A program made the translations under genes and the position numbers. From the NCBI RefSeq assembly GCF_001423485.1, contig NZ_LMOD01000002.1, positions 705,890 through 769,889 on the forward strand: 64,000 nt of DNA, given 5' to 3'. The first letter of the stretch is position 1, and every line of letters begins with the position of its first letter. The DNA comes from Microbacterium sp. Leaf320 (GTDB taxonomy: Bacteria > Actinomycetota > Actinomycetes > Actinomycetales > Microbacteriaceae). The notes beneath the pieces are model-generated. The model did no database searches and was not told the origin of the DNA. It saw only the letters and a program-made list of their open reading frames with translations. Shown piece by piece: positions 58,643 to 64,000 of this stretch.

Positions 58643-59253
58643 ACAACACGAACCGTGCGCTGAACCGCGCACTGCTGCTGATCATCGGGCTGCTGTTCCT
58701 GGCCCTCGGCGCCATCGGCATCACGATCATGAGCTGGCCCACCGCGACGGACATCTGGACGTCGGCCGGTGAGAACGCCCGCTCCTGGCTCGACCAGGCG
58801 ATCGCTGCCACCGCGATCGCGGGCGGCAGTCTCTCGTGGATCGGAATCGGTGCCGTCGCGGCGATCCTCGTGGTCGTCGTGCTGCTGATCCTCGCGCTCA
58901 CCAGCATCGCCGGACGCCGCTCCAAGACGGCGTTCCGCTCGACGGGTGCGCAGAACCCACTGGGTCGGGTCACCGTCACCGAGTCCTTCGTGTCGGATGC
59001 CGTGAAGAATTCGCTCGCGACGCGAGACGAGATCCTCTCGGCGCAGGTCACGGCGAACGACATCCGCAACACGCCCGTGCTGCACGTGTCGGTCACGCCG
59101 CGGCAGAACACCGACCCGCGCGAGCTCGTCGATCACGTCGACCGGCTGCTCACCAACCTCGCCACCCTGACCGGCCGTGACACCGAGACCTACGTCTCGA
59201 TCCACACCGGACTCCGTGCGCGTCTCGCCCACGACCAGCGTCGACTGTCGTGA
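58639..59253 (+). CDS. AmaP-like alkaline shock response membrane anchor
   Basis: 204 aa. Two transmembrane helices (about 12-34 and 62-85) precede a soluble domain with VTVTESFVSDAVKNSLATRDEIL and VLHVSVTPRQNTDPRELVDHV. This is the layout of AmaP, which recruits Asp23 to the membrane. The GTG start overlaps the previous stop. Identification is by context and topology, so moderate. Confidence 0.68.
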   Translation: MNNTNRALNRALLLIIGLLFLALGAIGITIMSWPTATDIWTSAGENARSWLDQAIAATAIAGGSLSWIGIGAVAAILVVVVLLILALTSIAGRRSKTAFRSTGAQNPLGRVTVTESFVSDAVKNSLATRDEILSAQVTANDIRNTPVLHVSVTPRQNTDPRELVDHVDRLLTNLATLTGRDTETYVSIHTGLRARLAHDQRRLS

Positions 59254-59297
59254 ACACCGGCCGTCGCCCTCGTACTCAGGAAGCAGGAACCAGCATC

Positions 59298-59510
59298 ATG
59301 CGAAACAAGATCCTCCTCATCGGCGCCGTCGCCTTCGCCGCCTACATCCTGGGCAGCCGGTCGGCGACCGTGCAGGTGAACAAGGGCGAGTCGGTCCGGC
59401 ATCAGCTCGTACGGATGTGGAACGACCCGAAGGCGAAGAAGGAACGCGCCAAGACCGCCAAGAAGGCGGCCAAGGCCGCGGAGAAGGCGCTCGACCGGGT
59501 GCGCCGCTGA
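59298..59510 (+). CDS. YtxH-like small membrane protein
   Basis: 70 aa. One helix (about 4-20) is followed by a Lys/Ala-rich amphipathic stretch (KAKKERAKTAKKAAKAAEKA). It resembles YtxH-type stress proteins. The ATG at 59298 has no clear ribosome binding site; the GTG at 59250 would add 16 residues. It follows the AmaP-like gene by 44 bases. Confidence 0.6.
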   Translation: MRNKILLIGAVAFAAYILGSRSATVQVNKGESVRHQLVRMWNDPKAKKERAKTAKKAAKAAEKALDRVRR

Positions 59511-59610
59511 CACCCGTCCACACACTTATCGTCGGTCGCGAAGAGCAACGGCGATAAGACGTCGGGAATCCTCCCGAAGTCAACGATCACCCTCACGAAA
59601 GGAGCTCCTC

Positions 59611-59784
59611 ATGGGACTCGATGACAAGATCAAGAACGCCGCTCAGGACATCGCCGGCAAGGCGAAGGAAGCGATCGGCAACGCGACCGACAACGACAAG
59701 CTCGCCGCCGAAGGCAAGGCCGACCAGGTCAAGGCCGACGCGAAGAAGGCCGGCGAGAACGTCAAGGACGCGTTCAAGAAGTAA
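59611..59784 (+). CDS. CsbD family stress protein
   Basis: 57 aa. MGLDDKIKNAAQDIAGKAKE and DNDKLAAEGKADQVKADAKK are the CsbD repeat pattern of small, acidic/basic, stress-induced proteins. AAAGGAG lies eight bases before the ATG. It ends the Asp23 operon and is followed by a terminator. CsbD proteins are sigma-B-controlled in Bacillus; the role is unknown. Confidence 0.88.
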   Translation: MGLDDKIKNAAQDIAGKAKEAIGNATDNDKLAAEGKADQVKADAKKAGENVKDAFKK

Positions 59785-59795
59785 GACCCCCGGCG

Positions 59796-59833
59796 CGGGC
59801 GGGTGGAGGGTGATTCACACCTCCACCCGCCCG
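59796..59833 (+). terminator. Terminator after the CsbD gene
   Basis: CGGGCGGGTGGAGG (59796-59809) pairs perfectly with CCTCCACCCGCCCG (59820-59833) around a ten-base loop. TTGCTG follows. It closes the stress operon. Confidence 0.8.
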
Positions 59834-59872
59834 TTGCTGTGCGCGCGGGAGCCGACGTGAGACGATGCCGGG

Positions 59873-60724
59873 ATGGATGCCGGGAAGGATGCCGCCGCGG
59901 AGGACGAACTGCGGGAGCTGCGGGCTCGCGCGTACGGCCCTCACGCCGATATCGCGACGGATCCGGCTGCTCTCCGCCGGCTGCAGGAGCTCGAGTCGTC
60001 GCGTGCTGCGTCGCCCGCCCGACTCCGAGAGGGAGGGGCGACCGCTCTCGACTCCCCTGATGCCGCCGCCGAGTTGCGCCTCGTGATCCCTGCTGCAGAC
60101 GACTCCCGCGCGAGCGACGAGCTCCTCGATCGACTGGGTGACGACTCGCGTTGGGATGACACCGTCGCGCTCGATGAGCCGACCGACGATGCCGACTGGC
60201 GGTCGCATCTCGCGCGATGGCGGACGCCGCTGTGGGTGGCATCGGTCGTGGCATCCGCTGCCGTGGCCGCCGGTGCGACCTTCGCCCTGACGTCGATGCC
60301 GTCGGTCTCGTCATCGGCGGAGGCGCCGCAGATCGAGACGCTCGAACTGTCGCGCACCGGAGCGGTGCCCCCGGGGTGGTTCGGGGCCGAGACCGACGTC
60401 GCGGCCGCCGAGTTCTTCGGCCTGACGGTCTTCGAGGGTCCGGGGTGGGTCTCGGAGTCGGGCGACCGGTCGTCGGAGAACCGCTGCATCTCGGTCGTCA
60501 GGACGGTCGATGTGCCGGACGAGGGCTCGAACGACGGATCGTCGTACTCGAGCGGACCGATGTACGCGGCATGCAGCATCGGTGCGTTCCCGGCTGAGGT
60601 CGAGGTGCTGATCGACGCGGAGATGCCGGCACAGCTGATCGAGCGATATCCCTCGGGCGTCGCGCTCCAGTTCGTGCTCGACGGCGACCGCGTCGGAGTC
60701 TTCCTCGACAGCGACGAGGAGTAG
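59873..60724 (+). CDS. Single-pass membrane protein of unknown function
   Basis: 283 aa. An acidic cytoplasmic part (about 1-120, with ELRELRARAYGPHADI near the start) precedes one transmembrane helix (about 123-145) and an extracytoplasmic domain. That domain holds conserved-looking cysteines in NRCISVVRTVD and MYAACSIGAFP. GACGAT ends six bases before the ATG. It may sense or bind something outside the cell; no family recognised. Confidence 0.65.
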   Translation: MDAGKDAAAEDELRELRARAYGPHADIATDPAALRRLQELESSRAASPARLREGGATALDSPDAAAELRLVIPAADDSRASDELLDRLGDDSRWDDTVALDEPTDDADWRSHLARWRTPLWVASVVASAAVAAGATFALTSMPSVSSSAEAPQIETLELSRTGAVPPGWFGAETDVAAAEFFGLTVFEGPGWVSESGDRSSENRCISVVRTVDVPDEGSNDGSSYSSGPMYAACSIGAFPAEVEVLIDAEMPAQLIERYPSGVALQFVLDGDRVGVFLDSDEE

Positions 60725-60739
60725 CGGGTGTGCCGCGCT

Positions 60740-61447
60740 TCAGCGGCTCGCCCCCACGCCCGCGCCCACGCGCGGCACCCCGGCATACCCCGGGCGGATG
60801 AACCACGACGGCAGCGCTCGCCGCAGGTGGGTCGGGCCCGTCGTCGTGGCGTCGTCCGCGAGCAGCAGCGTCGTCCACTCGATGTCGCCGCGCCAGAACC
60901 GGGTCAGTGAGCGCAATGAGCAGCGCACCTCGATCGCGACCTCGTAACCGGGATCGGCGTGGCACACGTCGGCATCCCCGTCGTGGATGACCAGCCACCA
61001 CCGTCGCTGCGCCGGGCTCGCATCGGTGAAGTGCAGGGCGATCACCGTGCGCGCTTCCGGAACGGTCTCATGGTCGATGTTGCGATGCATGTCCCAGAGC
61101 AGCAGCTTGGGGTCGAGATCGGCGTCGCCGAGCTCGCCGATCCATCGCACGCCCCATGCCGAGAGCTGCTCGACGACCGGCCGCAGCTCGGCGCCCGCCG
61201 GGGTGAGCACGTAGCGGACGTCGGCGCCCTGGGCGATCCGCTCGATCAGTCCGGCGCGCTGCAGCTGGTCGAGCCGATGCGACAGCAGAGTGGGCGACAT
61301 GCGGGGGAGGCCGCGACGCAGGTCGTTGAAGTGCTCGGTGCCGAGCAGCAGCTCGCGCAGCAGGAGCATCGTCCACCGCTCGTCGAGCAGCTCCATCGCC
61401 TTGGCGACGGGGCAGAACTGGTAATAGGGGGCGCCCACGAGGCTCAC
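60740..61447 (-). CDS. HxlR-family regulator with C-terminal extension
   Basis: 235 aa. The N-terminal winged helix (about 8-100) starts with the HxlR pattern FCPVAKAMELLDERWTMLLL and GTEHFNDLRRGLPRMSPTLL. The C-terminal 110 residues resemble the sterol-carrier-like ligand domain found in some HxlR proteins (LHFTDASPAQRRWWLVIHDG; EVRCSLRSLTRFWRGDI). A cysteine in the N-terminal motif could be redox-sensitive. It is divergent from a methyltransferase gene that it may control. Confidence 0.82.
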   Translation of the reverse strand: MSLVGAPYYQFCPVAKAMELLDERWTMLLLRELLLGTEHFNDLRRGLPRMSPTLLSHRLDQLQRAGLIERIAQGADVRYVLTPAGAELRPVVEQLSAWGVRWIGELGDADLDPKLLLWDMHRNIDHETVPEARTVIALHFTDASPAQRRWWLVIHDGDADVCHADPGYEVAIEVRCSLRSLTRFWRGDIEWTTLLLADDATTTGPTHLRRALPSWFIRPGYAGVPRVGAGVGASR

Positions 61448-61528
61448 GATAGACCCGGTACAGATCCGATACTAGAGCGGTCTGTGCGGGCTTCGTAGCG
61501 TGAGGATCACAAGGCAGAGGAGCCCATC

Positions 61529-62359
61529 ATGAACACCACCACAGACCTTCAGACCGATGCGGATCGCGCGTTGAAGGCGAAGCACAGGATCGTCTGGGCG
61601 CTCGGCGACTACGCCGCCGTCGCGCGTGAGGTCATTCCCGAACTCGGCAGGGTTGTCGTAGCCGAGAGCGGCGTCAGGCCCGGTGACCGGGTGCTCGATG
61701 TCGCCGCCGGCACGGGCAACGCGTCGATCGAGGCTGCACGTGCCGGAGCATCCGTGGTCGCCAGCGACCTCACGCCCGAGCTGCTCGAGATCGGAAGGCA
61801 GGATGCCCCGCGTCAGGGCGTAGAGCTCACCTTCGAAGAGGCGGATGCCGAGGCGCTGCCCTATGCCGACGACTCGTACGACGTGGTGCTCTCGTGCGTC
61901 GGCGTCATGTTCGCACCGCACCACGAGGTCGCGGCCGGCGAGCTGACCCGAGTCGGCCGCCCGGGCGGCAGACTGGCACTGATCAACTGGACCCCCGAGG
62001 GTTTCATCGGCCAGCTGTTCGCCACGCTGAAGCAGTTCGTCCCTGCGCCTCCTGCAGGCGTTCAGCCGCCACCGCTCTGGGGCAGCGAGGACCACGTGCG
62101 CGAGCTGCTCGGAGACCGCGTGACCGATCTGACGATGGAGCGTCGGCGGCTGTCGGTCGACAGGTTCGCGTCGGGCGCTGCGTTCCGGGACTTCTTCCGG
62201 GACTTCTACGGACCCACAGCGGCGGCCTACCGCGGGATCGGCGACGACGATGAACGGCGCGGCGAGCTGGACGACGCTCTGGCCGCGCTCGGCGACCGCC
62301 ACCTCGACGGCGGCGCGATGGACTGGGAGTACCTGCTGGTGACCGCGACCGTGAAGTGA
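61529..62359 (+). CDS. Class I SAM-dependent methyltransferase
   Basis: 276 aa. The SAM-binding motif I is VLDVAAGTGNASIEAARAGA, motif II is EEADAEALPYADDSYDVVLS and motif III lies near VGRPGGRLALINW. AGAGGAG precedes the ATG. TAGCGT (61496-61501) is a candidate -10 element giving a 20-base leader. The UbiE-like sequence indicates methylation of a small molecule. Regulated perhaps by the adjacent HxlR protein. Confidence 0.85.
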   Translation: MNTTTDLQTDADRALKAKHRIVWALGDYAAVAREVIPELGRVVVAESGVRPGDRVLDVAAGTGNASIEAARAGASVVASDLTPELLEIGRQDAPRQGVELTFEEADAEALPYADDSYDVVLSCVGVMFAPHHEVAAGELTRVGRPGGRLALINWTPEGFIGQLFATLKQFVPAPPAGVQPPPLWGSEDHVRELLGDRVTDLTMERRRLSVDRFASGAAFRDFFRDFYGPTAAAYRGIGDDDERRGELDDALAALGDRHLDGGAMDWEYLLVTATVK

Positions 62360-62386
62360 GCGCCGCACGGGGGCGCGCCGAGTGCG

Positions 62387-63010
62387 TCAGCCGAGCGGGT
62401 TGTTCGCCAGCTTGCGGACGACGCCGCCCTCGACCAGCCGGTGCGCTGCGGTGTGCGGCTTCCGCGAGGCCTGGTCGACGACGCCGGTGCCGAACTCCTG
62501 AGCGAGGTCGAGACGCGGGTGCGCGTCGAGCACCTCTCGGATGAAGGTCGCGGGGAGCGCATCGGGTCGAGCGCCGGAGATGTCGAGACCGGTCGCGATC
62601 TCGAGCAGGTATCCCTCGAGGTCGAGGTCGGGATCGACGGCCGGCCAGTTGTGGCGCACGATCACCTCGAGCGCCCGCTGACCCCGACGCTGGTCCCATC
62701 CCGCACCGCGGGTGAGCGCGACAGCCACGTGCCCTCCGGACTCCTCATACGAGCGGAAGACGTTGTCGAACTCGGGCACCAGGCCGATGTCGTGCAGCAC
62801 GGCGGCGACGTAGAGGAGTTCGCGGTCGATGTCCGTCCGACCCTCGATGATCGCGAACGCCTCGGCCCACAGCCACGACCGCAGCACATGATTCAGCATC
62901 GTCGGTGAGTGGTACTGCGTCGCGAGAGACAGGGCGGCCCGGGCCGCTGCCGTGTCCGGCTGCGCGAACGAGGCGAGTGTCAGGTGGGCGGGCGTCGCGT
63001 TCTCACTCAT
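62387..63010 (-). CDS. HD-domain phosphohydrolase
   Basis: 207 aa. The metal-binding HD motif is VAAVLHDIGLVPEFD, with an upstream H in LNHVLRSWLWAEAF and a later D in ATGLDISG. TACGCT lies seven bases before the ATG with no ribosome binding site, suggesting leaderless expression. Members include cyanamide-hydratase-like and nucleotide phosphohydrolases. Substrate unknown. Confidence 0.82.
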   Translation of the reverse strand: MSENATPAHLTLASFAQPDTAAARAALSLATQYHSPTMLNHVLRSWLWAEAFAIIEGRTDIDRELLYVAAVLHDIGLVPEFDNVFRSYEESGGHVAVALTRGAGWDQRRGQRALEVIVRHNWPAVDPDLDLEGYLLEIATGLDISGARPDALPATFIREVLDAHPRLDLAQEFGTGVVDQASRKPHTAAHRLVEGGVVRKLANNPLG

Positions 63011-63081
63011 GCCGGTCAGCGTATCGCTGAGGCCGCTCACGACGAGAACGGCGGATGACACTCGGATGACACAATGACGGG

Positions 63082-63813
63082 ATGCAGCTGCACACGGCGA
63101 CCTCCGGCTCAGGCGAGCACCATGTCGGACTGATCCACGGCCTGGGAGCCGACGGCACGACGTGGCAGCCGTTGATCGATCTGATGCTCGCCACGGGCAG
63201 GTACGCCGTGACGACGATCGACCTGCGGGGTCACGGGCGCAGCGACCGGGCGTCGTCGTACACGCTGGGCGAACTCGCCGACGACGTCGTGGAGTCGCTG
63301 CCGCAGGGGCTGCACAGCGTCGTCGGGCACTCGCTGGGTGGTGCGGTGCTCGTCCGCGCGGTCGAACGGCTCCGCCCTGCGCGTGCGATCTACCTCGACC
63401 CCGGCTTCGGTCTCGCGCTTCCCACCACGGGCCTCGCCGGCCGTGCCTTCTGGGCGGTTCCGGTGCTCACCCTGGGGGTCGTCGGTGCGCGGCAGGCACG
63501 TCGCAGCGCGTCGCAGCGAGCCGTCTACCCCGAGAGCATCCGGGAGTCGATGAAGGAGAGCCAGCGGCGCTTCGACTCGAAGATGGCGATCGGTGTGTTC
63601 CGCGAGATCGCTTTCCACCCGGTCGCGATCGCGGCTCCCGTGGTGCCGTCGACGATCGTGCTCTCCGACGAGTCGCCCGCGGTGCTGTCCGATGCCATGG
63701 CGGCCGGGCTCGAGAGCGAAGGCTGGGACATCCGTCGGATCTCCGGGATCCACCACGACATGCACCTGGAAGACCCCGAGCGGGTGTTCGGAGTCCTCGA
63801 GGACGTGCTCTGA
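63082..63813 (+). CDS. Alpha/beta hydrolase
   Basis: 243 aa. VGLIHGLGADGTTWQPLIDL, nucleophile S84 in GHSLGG, an acidic residue in VLSDESPAV and H in ISGIHHDMHLEDPE complete the fold. CACAAT ends six bases before the ATG, with GACGGG as spacer, so initiation could be leaderless. It is divergent from the HD gene. Esterase or lipase-like; substrate unknown. Confidence 0.83.
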   Translation: MQLHTATSGSGEHHVGLIHGLGADGTTWQPLIDLMLATGRYAVTTIDLRGHGRSDRASSYTLGELADDVVESLPQGLHSVVGHSLGGAVLVRAVERLRPARAIYLDPGFGLALPTTGLAGRAFWAVPVLTLGVVGARQARRSASQRAVYPESIRESMKESQRRFDSKMAIGVFREIAFHPVAIAAPVVPSTIVLSDESPAVLSDAMAAGLESEGWDIRRISGIHHDMHLEDPERVFGVLEDVL

Positions 63814-63836
63814 GCCCGCTGACCTAGGGTGAGGGG

Positions 63837-64000
63837 GTGCAGCCCTCACCCGACCGCGACGCGACCGTGCGTACGCGTCGCCGACGACTTCTGGTCGCCG
63901 CGGTGCTGGTGATCGTGATCGGCCTCGCCGTGCACCTGATCGGCAGCGGCCCGGTGGCGGACTTCGCGGGTGATGCCCTCTACGCCGTGATGATCTACCT
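63837..64000 (+). CDS. DUF2809-type membrane protein (N-terminal part)
   Basis: 54 residues are visible before the window ends. After a basic N terminus (TVRTRRRRL), the sequence enters a hydrophobic helix (LVAAVLVIVIGLAVHLIG) and then DFAGDALYAVMIY, resembling the DUF2809 family of four-helix membrane proteins. The GTG start follows TAGGGT (63825-63830) by six bases, consistent with a leaderless transcript. Confidence 0.65.
   Translation, partial: MQPSPDRDATVRTRRRRLLVAAVLVIVIGLAVHLIGSGPVADFAGDALYAVMIY

Noticed and set aside
1-64000. tRNA, rRNA, prophage or insertion sequence
   Set aside because: I saw no cloverleaf-like sequence in the gaps, no rRNA-like region, and no transposase, integrase or phage structural gene.

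Overview
The window is a stretch of high-GC actinobacterial chromosome. Strong GC bias at third codon positions, tightly overlapping start and stop codons, frequent GTG starts, many leaderless-looking promoters, zinc-free ribosomal proteins L28/L33/S14 and LAXTG-type sorting signals all point to Microbacteriaceae, most likely Microbacterium. That assignment is inferred from gene content and protein style, not from a marker-gene comparison. I found no rRNA, tRNA, CRISPR array, phage or insertion sequence.

Layout. 1-4177: the end of a histidinol-phosphate aminotransferase-type gene, then a three-gene 2-oxo acid dehydrogenase complex (E1 alpha, E1 beta, E2). 4193-6737: an EamA exporter divergent from its LysR-type regulator, then a 2'-5' RNA ligase-like protein. 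6911-13263: a ROK regulator divergent from a sugar ABC importer (binding protein, two permeases) and a GH13 alpha-glucosidase. 13419-18463: a zinc locus with a Zur-type box, znuA-znuC-znuB, a zur-type fur gene and two genes of a DUF318-type permease system. 18453-21013: a surface-anchored protein with a Lys/Pro repeat, and a 3-methyladenine DNA glycosylase. 21021-29621: a galactoside locus with a LacI regulator, paired palindromic operators, a GH42 beta-galactosidase, an ABC importer and a GH36 alpha-galactosidase. 29684-30588: the rpmB-rpmG-rpsN operon with a structured leader.

30679-49505 is a mosaic of housekeeping and accessory genes: two putative sortase substrates, a DUF559/AbiEi-like gene between two palindromic repeats, a TetR/hydrolase pair, HU, a CopD-CtaG fusion, a PIF1-like helicase, heme oxygenase with DUF2470, a serine-hydrolase-fold lipoprotein without its nucleophile, CorA, an APC permease, a MIP channel and GPP34. 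49512-54947 holds a DeoR/GlpR regulator beside a small DUF4406-like gene, then a LacI-type operator before an unusual left-handed beta-helix/alpha-toroid fusion and a GH35 beta-galactosidase. 55056-59784 includes a SUFU-like protein, an SDR and an Asp23/Gls24 envelope-stress operon ending in CsbD. 59873-64000 contains a membrane protein, an HxlR regulator beside a methyltransferase, an HD protein, a hydrolase and the start of a DUF2809-type gene.

Two themes connect the window. First, three carbohydrate loci, each next to or carrying its own regulator or operator, handle alpha-glucosides, alpha/beta-galactosides and a possible galactan. Neither ABC importer encodes its own ATPase, so a shared MsiK-like ATPase elsewhere is expected. 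Second, many genes begin 6-7 bases after a TANNNT hexamer with no ribosome binding site, which suggests widespread leaderless expression. The strongest candidates for new biology are the beta-helix/toroid fusion with its GH35 partner, the rpmB leader RNA, the nucleophile-less serine hydrolase and two families of palindromic intergenic repeats, one of which also lies inside a coding sequence.
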